In this document: piece by piece, positions 22,076-33,780 of the stretch
How the letters are laid out: every line of letters starts with the position of its first letter
Position numbering within the stretch: position 1 is the first letter of the stretch
From: Gelatoporia subvermispora B
Taxonomy: Eukaryota > Basidiomycota > Agaricomycetes > Polyporales > Gelatoporiaceae
NCBI GenBank assembly: GCA_000320605.2
Contig: KB445799.1
Coordinates: forward strand, 1,343,059-1,407,058
DNA length: 64,000 nucleotides
Direction: 5' to 3'
Notes under the pieces: generated by a model
What the model saw: only the letters and a program-made list of their open reading frames with translations
Databases searched by the model: none
Told to the model about the DNA's origin: nothing
Translations under genes and position numbers: made by a program

Positions 22076-22432
22076 TAGAAGCGTAGGTTAGTGCTTACCG
22101 ACTCTGCCATATATCCGGGAGCATGCAGACAAGATGGCATGGATAATATAGGGACATCAAGACGATTCGTACACCAGATAGGAGCAAGAAGACGCAAAAC
22201 GCGTGTTATTTTCACTCAGATATATAATGGAATCTGTCAATGATATCAATTATGAGGAGCGTAGACCAGTGCTTACCGACTCTGCCATATATCTGGGAGC
22301 ATGCAGACAAGCCAGCATGGATAACATAGAGACATCAACACGACTCATACCTTAGATAGGAGCAAGGATGACGCAAAACGCGTGTTCTTCTCAGTAAAAT
22401 ATCAGATGGAACCCGTCAATCATTACGCAATC
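22076..22432. repeat. Tandem duplication, two units of about 178 bp
   Basis: Two adjacent direct copies share GTGCTTACCGACTCTGCCAT, then GGGAGCATGCAGACAAG, and end with GACGCAAAACGCGTGTT. Corresponding positions (22091 and 22269) are 178 bp apart. The copies differ by scattered substitutions and small indels, so the duplication is not recent. No coding function is seen. Confidence 0.8.
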
Positions 22433-23209
22433 TTATTCGGCATCCACAATCCGGAGTAAATGAGACGGTACTGAACGTGTCAATTATTGTCAAGCGAGCC
22501 CCACACTCCTCGGACCTGCAGAGAGTACACACTTCAACGAAGACACGCGTCCCTATTTGGAAGGCGTATTGCCAAAAACGACACGTATTGGCGGGTGTTG
22601 GGACGGAGCCTGGTTTGCTCGCCTGCACCCGCGACCGCTGCCAGCTGTGGTCGGGCATCTGCCTGTTCGCACTGCTCGTATCGTTGGTCAATTCAGCCGT
22701 GCACGCGATGCGGGCTAGCGGGGGGACTGGTGAAGATCTTCGGCGGCTCCGGCGCTGGGTCTCCTGTACTCCGGAGTGAGCAAGGCTGCACAGGCGGGGC
22801 GACGTACGCATGCGCAGCGCACGCGGGATGACAAGTTACGACGGTTGCGCGTACGGTGTCAGGGCGTATGATGTCCACAATCCATGTTGCCCCGACTTTG
22901 ACAAAAAACGTGATGTGCGGCGCCAGGGTGTTAGCGCGCTCAGCTCGCCGGGGGTGGTCCGAGGCGGCCGGCGCGGGCGCGGAAACAAGGAGGTGGCAGG
23001 GTGGCAAGAAGGGCAGAGCAACAAGGGCTGGGACCGCCGCGGTCGTTGCTGTGCACGTTGATTGATGTGATGAACCTTGGGAGATAGTCAGGCACTCGGT
23101 GGCGCGACGCGCGGCGAGCCTGATCTCCTCTCTGCCCCTCCGTCTGCCTGCCCACTGCCTGCTCTACGCCCCCTTGCCTCCCTCGCCCGCCCCTTGCTCG
23201 CCGCCGCGC
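22433..23209. other. Upstream region of the G-alpha gene
   Basis: No gene supported. The last 100 bases before 23210 are pyrimidine-rich (CCCCTCCGTCTGCCTGCC and similar), a common feature of basidiomycete leaders just before the ATG. Confidence 0.4.
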
Positions 23210-26200
23210 ATGGCGTCCAAGCCGTTCTGGGGCTCCAGCACCGACCCGGACGACCCGCTCACCCAGGCCCTCGAGCCGCCCCCCGACGAGTCCCCCGACG
23301 AGCGCCAGGTCCGCCTCCACCAGCAGCAGGAGGCCGCACGCGTCTCCCACGAAATCGACGAGCACATCCAGGAGGACAAGAAGGAGCTCGACCGCCGCAA
23401 AAAGGCCATCAAAATCCTCCTCCTCGGTGCGTCCCCCCGCGGTGGCTGTGCCCCCGCCCCGCCCCGAGCTGACGTCGCCCCTCTAGGACAGGCCGAGTCG
23501 GGCAAGAGCACCACACTCAAGAGTGAGTACCAGAACGGGTGTTACGCGGTCGTAGTCTGGCAGGAAGTTTGCGTGGCGTGGGCGAGCCGGATGCGGTCGC
23601 GGTGCACACCGGCGTGTTCATCTTAGGGCTGGTGGGACGACGCTGGACGCGCCGGCAGCGACTTCCACCGTTCCCCTTTCGGACGCAATTGGGACGAGCT
23701 TGCCTGGTGGAGTTTACGCGGGCAGCCAGGGGAGTAGCTATCCCACTACTTGCGCAGAGCGAAGACACCTCTAGGCCTCGGGGACGACGCGCCGCCATCC
23801 CCCTTTTCGACGCAACTGGGGAGGACCTTCCTTGTAGCGTCCAGGTGGGCTGTGTGAACAGGAAGAAAGACGGCAGTCACCTCGTTCACCTCGTTCAGCC
23901 ACGCCCAATTCACGGGCACTGCGCTCCCCACTGTTCTTTCTGCCCAAGGATCGCCCACCGTTCACCTCGTCCACTTCGCCTCAACTGGTTCCTATCTACG
24001 GACTGGTCTCAGAAGAGCTGGTGACAGGCGGGGCTGCAGGAGCACTTGATCTGGGTGGTCATATTATTGCCCTGCTGGAATATCCGCTGGCCTGTCGCTC
24101 TGCTCGTGGGCGGGATGCTCCACTTCGCCCTAATTTAATTTGGTCTGACTTGATTTGTGGTGTACCGATCGAGTGTGCGAGATACGACATACTGACCTAC
24201 GTGCATATTAACAGACTTCCAGCTCGCATTCTCGCCTTCGCACTTCCGGAATGAACGCCTTGCATGGCGAACCATTATTCAGCTCAACCTCATCCGGTTC
24301 GTCCTCTCTCCTAATCTCGTCCCTCCCCTCCCTTCTCCTCACGAACCTCTCGCGTCATACCTAACCCCACTCCGGCAGCCACATCAAGAAGCTGCTCGAA
24401 GTCCTGCAAGACGAATATGACGAGTCCGTCTCCGCCCCCTCCGCGTCCTATCTCGCTAAGGGCAAGGGCGTCGCCGGGCGTCCCCCACCTGCAGGCGTGC
24501 GCTTCTCCACCTCACCACTCACGGACCAGCACCGGCGCATGCGCATGCGGCTCACACCACTCCTTCCGATCGAGGAAGAGCTCACGAAGAAACTACTGCC
24601 AGAAGCGAACGATAGAGTGCAGGACGTGTGCGTGCGCGCGGGCTCGGGGTGGAAGGGCGTGCTCGCAGCCATATCGGCCAATAACGCACAGAATCCACCC
24701 CCGCCACTCATGCCGCCAAGCGCGTTGAAGAATGGAGGGGGGAGTAGACCGGGGACGGCGGATGCGAGGCGCTCGAACGACCCGACGACGGTGCTCGCGG
24801 CGTGTAGAGACGATATCGTCGCGCTGTGGGAGGACCCGGTCGTGCAGACGGTGCTGAAGAAGCGGAATGTGCGACTGCAGGATATGCCCGGATTGTGAGT
24901 CCCGCGCGCCGTGCCCGCTCGTGCATCGTCACTGAACTCCACAGCTTCCTAAATGACGCCGGGCGCATAGCGGCTATGAACTACGAGCCCACAGACGGTG
25001 AGCCCTGACACTTCAGCTCCCTTTCCCGTGCATACTCATCGAGGCGACGCGCGGCGCAGACGATATCGTGCGGGCCAGACTTCGTACGCTCGGCGTTGAG
25101 GAGCACCGTTTCACGATGGAAGGCGGTCAGTCCACGAGCCGGTTCGGGAACTACGGCGTTGACCTACAACTAGGCGCGTTGCCGGGCTCGGAGTGGTACA
25201 TCTACGACGTCGGCGGCTCGCGCAGCAACGTGCGTCCGCTCGTACTCTCTACAGTCTACATGATTTTGAAATCGATGCTAGCGACCACACTGGATCCCGT
25301 ACTTTGACGACGTGCAGGCGATAATCTTCCTGGCACCGCTCGCATTCAATCTCACGCTTGAGGAGGACGCGAAGGTCAACCGGCTCGTGCGTGTACTCGT
25401 CTTTCTTGTCCCCCCCCTTGTTCCCCTCCTTTTCTCCTCTCCCACTCCAATCCATACCCTTGCTGCTGGCGAGACGCTAACGCGCCGCGCCTCGCAGGAA
25501 GACTCGATCTTGCTCTGGCGTACGATATGCGAAAACCCGTTACTGTCCAAGGCGACGCTTATCCTCTTCCTAAACAAGGTGCGCAGCGATCCTTCCCTCC
25601 CTTCCATTCGTCCGTCACCCGCCGCAGCCGCGAGGCGCGACACTCGATCAGACCGGTGCTTACGTGCTCCCGCTTTACTTGCCTATTTCCTGATTTTCGG
25701 GCTCGCTATTCCGATCTGACATCTTACCGCCCGCCGCCTGCCTATCTTGCCGCCCTCGAATGGTGCCCGCAATCACAATCGCACTCGCTACTGTGACGGC
25801 AATCGGAACTACGCTGGCGCGGGTGATCGACAGATGGACATCCTACAAGCAACGCTCGCCGCAGGTATCCGGGTCGTCAAGTACGTCCCGAGCTACGGCG
25901 ACCAGCCAAATGACGTCCAGCATGTCACGAAATGTGCGTCCCGTCGCGCTGTGCTTCGTTCCGAGCAATACTAATTCAAGCCGGACTTGGTATGCAGACT
26001 TTAGAGACAAGTTCCGCGGATACCATGTACGTCCGTTCTTCACTTCGAGCTCTATTTCGAGGATGCTGTCGGCGGGGAGAGGGTGGCTCGCAAGCTGACG
26101 CGAATCTGTGTTGCCTAGAAACGACTGTCACCGAAGACACGGCCCTTCTACTGGCACGAGACGTCTGTGATTGTGCGTCCATCTGCTTCCCGCTGCTCTC

Positions 26201-26401
26201 AGTGCCGGACTGCGCCGTTGACCCGCTGTTGTAAATCGTTTAGGATACCCGGGCGACCTCCGTGATTCTCGTCGGAGGTAGGCACCTCGGGTTCCGCTTT
26301 CGATTTCTTGAGCACCGAACTGACTAGCCATTGTTCGATGATCCCTTGCAGTCCGAGAAGGCATCCTCCGTGCACACCTGCAAAGCGTCAACGTCATCTG
26401 A
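23210..26401 (+). CDS. Divergent heterotrimeric G-protein alpha subunit
   Basis: Thirteen exons (23210-23426, 23487-23522, 24215-24296, 24379-24894, 24945-24997, 25060-25229, 25282-25386, 25498-25578, 25834-25933, 25998-26026, 26119-26172, 26244-26277, 26352-26401) give 508 residues with every phase consistent. Motifs are the P-loop GQAESGKSTTLK, switch I DIVRARLRTLGVEEHRF, switch II DVGGSRSN followed by PYFDDVQAIIFLAPLAF, and the guanine-specificity motif FLNKMD. The C-terminus is LRAHLQSVNVI. The usual length is about 355; the excess lies mainly in the helical domain (Ser/Pro-rich insertion between residues about 120 and 250). The catalytic switch-II Gln is Ser here, and the N-terminus (MASKPFWGSS) lacks the MGC acylation motif. 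Intron 2 is 692 nt, far longer than its neighbours. It is probably a lineage-specific signalling paralogue. Confidence 0.87.
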
Positions 26402-28825
26402 CCCCGCACCGCACCCGCATTCACACCCGATACACCTGATACACCCGACACACCGATACCACCCTTTGCTCGCCCTGCATGTACGAACTGTGTACGCATA
26501 CTACCGCCCGCATCTAATACCCGCCCACCCACTCACGGATGTAACCCTAATATGTTGTACATCTTGGTAACTTAAGAATACATCGCTTAGTCGCGCGCCT
26601 GCGCCTCGCGCTGCCGCTCGCTGCTCGTTATCGCTGCTGCGCATTTTGGTCGCCGTTCTCGCTGCTGGTCGTCGTCGCCGTGCGTGCGCCTCTCCAGATT
26701 TCCCAAGCCCTCCTCCGGATAATTGCCAGAAGACTACGCCTGTTTGTTCGGTGTTGCGTGTTGCTGATCGTCGTCCGCGCACAGAGCTCGCACTCTCCCA
26801 CTTTCACTCTTTGCTGAGCTTGTGTCTCACGCACGGGCTTCGATCTTTGAAATTTGAGTTCTGACCACTCCGCAGGGACGTCACGGCGCGCTTCTCTTCC
26901 GCCTGATGATCCACCGGGTGCGATTGGGTGCCGTTGGGTGCCATTGGCGGGCTCTCCGTCCGGGTCGGGAGATTGAGGCGCCTGATGTGTGTAAGGCGCA
27001 GATTTCTTCTTGGTCTCTTCCCTGCCAGGTTGCATTGTGCCAGGTGGAACGTGAGCTACCACCGCCGATGTTGCGGCGTGTCGGTGAGCACCGATATCGC
27101 CCTTTCGGTGAGTACTGATAGATTCATATTGAATGTTTGGTGTGATGCTCGTTGCGTGATGTTCACTTATTTGGTTGGTGTGGCGTAGGGATGCTATGGC
27201 TCGTGAGACTGGGGAACCTCGAGTCGCCGAGTTCTCGCATCCTCAGTTCCTCGATTTCCCAGGTTCACTTCCCCCGTTCTTGGCACATTAAAAGATTAAG
27301 TTCCGAGAAGGGGAGGGAGCGCGAAATCAGGTTGGTGCTGATGTCACCCGCATCTCATCGGGTTCTTAGGCTTCCAGATGATACCAGACGCAAGATGTCT
27401 CGTCATACTACTCATGCAGCGGCTTGCCTCGCGGAACAGAACGTGTTTGAATTGTCGGCCGTGAGCACGCCTTGTGATTGTCGCTGCTGGTTATACTTAG
27501 GGTCGCCGCATGTTTTGATCTGCCCGGGCCTCGGTGCAGGGTTCCGATGAGGGTATGTGACACTTGGAAAACCAGACGTATCGACGGGGTGGACTCCTCC
27601 AGCTGAACGATTGCTCCCGATTGAACGTGCCGAGGACTGCTTTTCCGTTCGTGAGTTCTTCGACATTCACATCCCTCGTGGCTAGTCCGGTGACCTGCTG
27701 TGACTTTATCAAGCTGGGAATGGCGTCTGAGCGGCGAGTATCGAAATTGAGCTGTACCAGGCCGCGGCGAGTTGTCGAATTTTACTCCAGTGGTCTCTAG
27801 CCATGGCTTTCTCAGCCTGATCACCTTTGAGAGGTGCTCACACAATCAAAACACGGGCCACTATAACCTCATGCCTCATAGCATGACGGGTAGCCAGTTT
27901 TTGGGACACAGATGGCTGCTTTCCGTTCATCAAAAAGCACGAATTATCTCGATTTATGTGGGCTTAAAATGAGCTATCGAATGGCCTTAGATGCACCTTC
28001 CGGCTCTCCTGACATTATTTACTCGACCAACCCCAGTGGACAGGGTTTCGCGACGCTCGTTCAAAGGCTGGGATCGAATTGATATGTACGACCACCCGCC
28101 GCCGACTGGCAACGACGCTAGGGATCGACCGTATGACAGGCAGAAACTGCCTCTCGTCTCCTCACAGGTCCTGGGATTTCTTCATCGCAGGCTGGTTGGT
28201 ACCAGCAAAATTTTTGACGGTCCTGGCTCGCGGCCCAATCCATACGGACAAACGACTCACTTTACAGCTTCTGAGGCTGCTGCTCGTCCGGCCCTAGGTT
28301 CTAGCTCAGCGCAATACGTGCGCCTTCGCGCGGCATGCGCGATCGTTGCACAGCTTTGTCGTCATCTTCCGAACCATCATTCGGTTCCATAGAAGGGGAC
28401 GCCATAATTGTAGAGATTCACTTTCTTCAAGCTGATACATGCAAACGAGGCGACGAATTTCATTAGTGGTGCTTTTTTCAAACGACCGATATATTCGCAG
28501 TGTCGCTGAGCGCTCAGAGTGCCGTTGTGCGTAGTGCCGAATACGTAGGCCCGGGCTATGCTAGTCTGCGCAAGATTCAACCTCGTCGCGGAGACCAAGC
28601 GCACTTATAATGGTGTCTCACTGAGAATGACTTGCAGGGTTAGATTCAGGGCATAAGTATCGGGCCTTTTCGTTAGATCGATGGCAGGTTCGAAACGTGG
28701 GTGACTGATGCGCTTTGCACTGCCTCATCAAGAGCAGATCCCGCAATCAATATCAAACAAGCGACTTGATCGCGTTATCGAGGTGGGTTAAATGCGAGCT
28801 CACACAACTCTGCCCTCTTTGCGAT
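26402..28825. other. 2.4-kb region without a supported gene
   Basis: Between the G-alpha and HET genes. Several overlapping open frames exist (for example 27408-27845 minus and 27991-28392 plus), but none shows family motifs, conserved splice chains or a clear winner between strands. It could hold decayed genes or long untranslated regions. Confidence 0.4.
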
Positions 28826-30433
28826 ATGGCAGGCATAACTATCTACGACGGCCCGTGCGATTATCTGGTCTCGAAAGTCCTCGATCTCAGCCCAATTGCG
28901 ACGCCATGCAGATATCGTCTCATCGACTGCGAATACATAGTCAAGGAACATGTTCTTCGTATTCAAGAATTCAAGGAATTCCCTTCTTTTCAGTATTCCG
29001 CGATTTCGTATATTTGGCGCGGAAATCCCCCTGATCCGTCCGTTCCCAACGAGGGCGGAACATTCATGGTCAAGGGTGCGGAGGATGGCGATCCGATCAG
29101 CATCGATGTCCTCTATCACGCGTGTACAGCGGCACTGCAGCACGGCGCAAGCTACATCTGGCTCGACAGGCTATGCATTATGCAGACGTCTCGTGAAGAC
29201 AAAGGGTGGCAGATTCGCCACATGTTCCAGGTTTACAAGTCCTGCAACCCGTGCATCATCCTTCCGGGTGGGATCTGTCGTCTAGTAGGGCTGGAGGAGA
29301 GGACTTCATGGATACACCGAGGGTGGACCTTGCAGGAAATCCTTGCTCCGGCATCGTCCTTGGTGCTCCTGGCGTGGAAGTTGGGCTCCGGGACATACGA
29401 CAGCATTTCCGAAGGCCGCATCGACGAGGTGGTCCCGGGCAAATCCGCGGTGGGCCAAGTCGGAGAAATCATCCAGACCTGCGTCGGCGCCTGCATGTGG
29501 TTCACAAGCGCACACGCGAAGGATATGTACGACGTGATCAAGCTCAAGTCGAGCATCTTCGGGGACCCGGACGAAGACGATGGGCCGCTGTGGGCGCTCA
29601 TCGGCGCGATGGAGCTGCGCGAGCCTGAGGCGCGGCTGCACGCGATCTGGCGTAGCGCGCTGATGCGCACATCGTCCCGCCCCGTCGACATGGTTTTCAG
29701 CATTATGGGCCTGTTCGACGTCGCGCTCGACCCACATGCATTTCACGCCGACGACCGCCTTGGCGCAACCATTGCGCTCGGCCGCGAGCTTCTCCGTCAA
29801 GGAAGACCCGCGAGTTGGCTGGGTATCTCGTTCTACTTGCCACCATGCCCGATGCTGTCGACGTTCCCCGACTTCCCGCAGACCAGCGTAGCGGGGAAGG
29901 CGCGCATCCTGATAGGAGATAAGCTGGTGGATGTGGTAGGCAATGCGGACGGAGCGTACCCGGCGAGATGGTGGCTAAAGGACGCACCGCGCGGCATTAT
30001 GACGGAGGATGGGTACCTCACATTCACTGCTAAGGCAGCTCCTCTAGTCGCTACTGGCACCAAACGTCAGGACGTGGAGCTCTGGACGGCAAACGTGCAC
30101 CTGGACGGCATCAATACTCCGCAGCTGGTAGCGATCGATAACAGCGTCTGGGAGTTAATCGCAGAGAGCAAGGCAATGCATTTAGCGAAGGCAGTTGTAC
30201 TGATGATAGGTAAGGAAGAAGTGTACGACATAGAGTGGTTTCCGAAGTGGCAACACAAGTGCTCGTTGAGGGGTATGCTCGTAGAGGAACATGCACCAGG
30301 CAAATTCCATAGGACATCCTACTTCTTCCTCGGCGACGCATACGGCGAGCTGATAGACGGTTGGGAAGAGCGGAGCTTCGCCGTTGGTGGTCCTCGCACG
30401 AACCAACAATGTAGTGAGAGCCGCGTAAGCTAG
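28826..30433 (+). CDS. HET-domain protein (heterokaryon-incompatibility type)
   Basis: A single-exon gene of 535 residues starting MAGITIYDGPCDYL. The HET domain (PF06985) spans about residues 60-170: SAISYIWRGNP (usual SYxWG form), a central block YIWLDRLCIMQTSREDKGWQ that continues with HMFQVYKSC, and the end motif WIHRGWTLQEILAP. The C-terminal 350 residues contain a conserved helical region with RPVDMVFSIMGLFDVALDP and ATIALGRELLRQGRP, common in basidiomycete HET proteins of this type. In ascomycetes HET domains trigger cell death on non-self fusion. In basidiomycetes the family is large and mostly uncharacterised, so a role in self-recognition is inference. An in-frame upstream extension to 28715 lacks a good ATG context. 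Confidence 0.85.
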   Translation: MAGITIYDGPCDYLVSKVLDLSPIATPCRYRLIDCEYIVKEHVLRIQEFKEFPSFQYSAISYIWRGNPPDPSVPNEGGTFMVKGAEDGDPISIDVLYHACTAALQHGASYIWLDRLCIMQTSREDKGWQIRHMFQVYKSCNPCIILPGGICRLVGLEERTSWIHRGWTLQEILAPASSLVLLAWKLGSGTYDSISEGRIDEVVPGKSAVGQVGEIIQTCVGACMWFTSAHAKDMYDVIKLKSSIFGDPDEDDGPLWALIGAMELREPEARLHAIWRSALMRTSSRPVDMVFSIMGLFDVALDPHAFHADDRLGATIALGRELLRQGRPASWLGISFYLPPCPMLSTFPDFPQTSVAGKARILIGDKLVDVVGNADGAYPARWWLKDAPRGIMTEDGYLTFTAKAAPLVATGTKRQDVELWTANVHLDGINTPQLVAIDNSVWELIAESKAMHLAKAVVLMIGKEEVYDIEWFPKWQHKCSLRGMLVEEHAPGKFHRTSYFFLGDAYGELIDGWEERSFAVGGPRTNQQCSESRVS

Positions 30434-30725
30434 ATGTGCAAGAAACTTAGTCGTTTTATAGATGCAAAGGATCGAATTCGCACCAGCAACCAGAGAGGAG
30501 CCCTCAAAACAGCGATTACATTTATGGACATTAACTTGTCCACCACAGCACAGTCCATTACACTACAATACAACATGGTCGATTTGCAGATTTCGGCTCT
30601 TTAAGGTATACATCAGTGCAATTAGTTCTACATACGCATCTCACTGCCTTCAAGTCCCAACAAGTTGACGTTCCGTTCCGACCTTAGTCTTCTTCGTCGA
30701 CATCTCTTGCAGCGCATATAGCCTA

Positions 30726-31539
30726 TCAGGCAGAGAGATCGGCTTTGTACTTGCTCCGTTTGTCTAATTCACGGTCTGCGCTGAAATCTCGCAGCTCATC
30801 AACGCTAAACTTGGGGTGCAGAAAGACACCTTGAATGAGCGCAATTAATGCGTCGTCATCATCTGGGTCGATAACAGGGTATTGGAAGCACCATTGCATG
30901 AGTTTCATGGTGCTGAAGTTAGAGAACGGGTACCAGGGTGACTGAGATGAGGACACATCACTGTCGTGAACTGAGTCAGGTCCAATCACCCGGATAGTCA
31001 CGTTATCGGCGAGACTATTGAGGGCAGAGATGGGTGTGCCTAGGATGTCCTGTTTGGCTCACACGCAGTTACAGAGTGATACAAAGTCAAACCTGACGCC
31101 TCTTTCTCGCTTTCCGACCCGCAGTCGCCGAGTTCCGAGTCCTGACCCGTGCTGGGTGGAACCAGCATATAGTCACCGGTATTTGCTGAGTCTTGTTCCG
31201 TAGATGCAGGTGTCCGGTCGTCGTCATATGTAAACCCTTCCCACTCAGACCACTCTTACTAGACTTCAAAAAAGTTCCCTATCGCGCGTCATAGTGTTGG
31301 CGACGTACCGCGTCTGGAGCCGTGTCCCTTTCTTCTTGTCCCATGTGCCCATCTGATTTATTGGTACCAATTTTGGATTGCATAGGAGACATCTGCCCAG
31401 ACTTCGTACGCGTAGCCAGCAGCGCGACTGAAAGGCGAGCCTTCTTTGCACAGCGTTTGCTGTGGTTTCGAAGTCCAGATTGGCTCTTGCAAATCTTTCC
31501 GCATCCAGCACACGCTCTGGGCTGCACATAGGGGGTCAT
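30726..31539 (-). mobile_element. Degenerate zinc-finger N-terminal part of a Plavaka-like transposase gene
   Basis: On the minus strand, a C2H2-type finger (CAGCGKICKSQSGLRNHSKR with a following Cys) is followed by polar sequence. Separate frames then encode RVIGPDSVHDSD, PWYPFSNFSTMKLMQWCF and FSVDELRDFSADRELDKRS. This order (N-terminal finger, acidic linker, YPF-type block) resembles the start of Plavaka/CACTA-like transposase proteins in Agaricomycetes, which I recognise only loosely. The catalytic transposase core is absent and the frame is broken, so this is a truncated remnant. Alternatively it is a host zinc-finger gene of unknown type. Confidence 0.4.
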
Positions 31540-31885
31540 GATGTAGACTGGGAGAATGGCGGATGTGATTCCTCGTGAAGGACGAAAGATGGGAAATGGA
31601 GAGTCTGAGACGCCATGGTCGCAGTCGAATGACGCGGTCAGGTGACCGACGCGTGGACTGTCGAGTTCTGCAGGCTCGTGTCGGTGCTAATGCATTAATG
31701 GACTTGCTTGCCCAAGCGTGTTCCCACGGCCAGTGACTTAGCTTAGCTTGCGCTACCAGCAAGTTGGCAGGCTGGCTTGCAAGCTCGCCTAGGATGCTTT
31801 ATCAAACGCCAACTCGCGTTGGTCCAACGCGGTGACCAGTAACCACTCCTCCTGTACGACGTAGAGCAAATACCGGACAGCAACA

Positions 31886-33780
31886 TGCCACGGCGCACAT
31901 TGACAGTGCCTCAGAGCATCATCAACGCGTATCGCAGCTCGTCGACCGCCCTCCTTAAGGATGTGCAGGTGGAAACCTAGCTAATCATGAAAGAACCAGC
32001 TCTGATTGAGGCCCCAGAGTGCACTCGGACGGGTGCCATTCACAGTAGACGTCTGGCAGGGATATCATGGAAGGTTCCTAGCCGTCACCGTACACTACTA
32101 TGCCCAAGATGGAGACCACCGACTTCAGCTTCAGTCTCGTCTGCTGATCTTCTGTCGCTTGGAAGTAGATAATACTGCCGAGCCTTGGGCAAGGTCGTTC
32201 CTCCAGATCATCAAGGAGGCCGGTCTAGACCAAAAGGTGAGCCATCGTCCATCACTCACACATTGACAGTTTTGACAAGCCGTATCCAGATAGGATCGAT
32301 CACCATGAAAAGCGACACAACCAATGATGCTCAAATGGTCAGTTTGGAGAACATCTTTGCCGACGAGGGCATCCACCTCGCCCAAGATGCATCGCAAGAT
32401 TGCCAAGCATGTGTCGCTGTACTCGAGCGGGATGTTGCGCAGCTTGTACGTGATCTAGCCTTTGCCTTCCGAGGCTCGGGTGAACGTCGAGCGGAATTAC
32501 TCCGTATCATTGAGCGGGGAAACATTGGCAACATGTGGGGCCAAAGAGACGGTGAAGTCATCCAACTCCTCGTGGCTCAGCTGCTACGAGACTACGATGC
32601 TCGCTGGTCCTCAACCTATAATATGATTGGACGGCTGATTGATATATACCCCGTGAGTCGTAAGTAGTCCTCGATGGCAGGATCTTCTAACTTATCATTC
32701 TCAGGCTGTCTCCGTGCTTCTGAACTCAGGAGAACACGCTGAGTTGCATCGGAAGCATTCCTTGACAGCTACAGATGCGTGTTCTCATGGACATACATCG
32801 AATCTTCCAACTTCTGCATGTCGCCCAGGAGCTGCTGTCATTGAAGTAAACGCCAACCCTTGTAATAGCTGTACGATTGTACAAGGTTGTCGTCGTTTAT
32901 TGGACGCGCATGAAGGCGGTATCCCCAGCACTGGCACGTTATATCGATGTTGGAATTGCAAGGCTCCACAAGGACGTTACGTTATTAAGGAAGTCTCGCA
33001 TCTATGCTCTTGCCATGAGTAAGCATATTTCTCGAAAATCCGAATATACATAGATTGACTTAACCAATCCTCAATTCATGCATGAAGCTCGAGTGAATGC
33101 AGGTCCACTGGTTACCTGAAGACACATTACAAGCCAGGGAGTGGATTGTAGACGTTGTAAGTGCACAATCTTAGTTCTTGCTCTCGTATGCGCTAATTTC
33201 CATCAGATGACTGCGTTTGCCACCGCACGTCGACACCATCCACCACCCTTGCAGCAGTCCCCCCTTCCATTCCTACGAAGCCTAGTTTCTAGCAGTCGTT
33301 CTTCCACCCCATTTCCTCGTGTCGCGCCAATCTTACTTGCAAATGCTGCCGACGGGCTCGTGTCGTCGGCTGAGCGACCTGCACAACCAAATGAAGAATT
33401 TAAAGTCACTGAAGAGGAAGCGCTTCAACTCGACAAGATCAACGCTGCGCAGGAACTCGAGCGTTATCTCGATAAGAGACTCCTCCGTGACAACGAACTT
33501 AACCCTGTCATCTATTGGGAGGTAAATTGCCTCCGTTTACGTTCACTCAGAGACCATAAGACTGACTCATGACCTACCTGTTTGGTAACCTCAGAATCAA
33601 GAATCCAGATATCCGCTACTGTTCAAGGTCGCGCTGGATGTGTTGCCGGTGCAAGCATCTGTTGTTTCTTGCAAGCGACTCTTCTTCGATAAGAAAGAGA
33701 GAGGTGCTCAGCAACAGCTAGAAGACCGACTGGGCATGCGAAAGGCTCGCTACCTCCAACGGGAAAGCTTCGATCGATAA
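31886..33780 (+). mobile_element. hAT-family transposase remnant
   Basis: Plus-strand pieces match the hAT transposase order. First MPRRTLTVPQSIINAYRS. Then ALGRVPFTVDVWQGYHGRFL with AVTVHYYAQDGDHRL (the FTxDxW and H-Y region). Then GLDQKIGSITMKSDTTNDAQ. Then ERRAELLRIIERGN with LLRDYDARWSSTYNMIGRLI (the RWSSTY motif). At the end is a dimerisation-domain tail with LLRDNELNPVIYWE, RYPLLFKVALDVLPVQAS and KRLFFDKKER. Splice sites between some blocks are still usable, but the central part between about 32750 and 33380 is lost or scrambled. In the tail the usual SSVPCER is VVSCKR. No terminal inverted repeats or target-site duplication were found, so the element is judged inactive. Confidence 0.7.

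Noticed and set aside
28680..28710. GGTTCGAAA stretch as a tRNA T-arm
   Set aside because: No matching acceptor, D-arm or anticodon arm could be folded around it.
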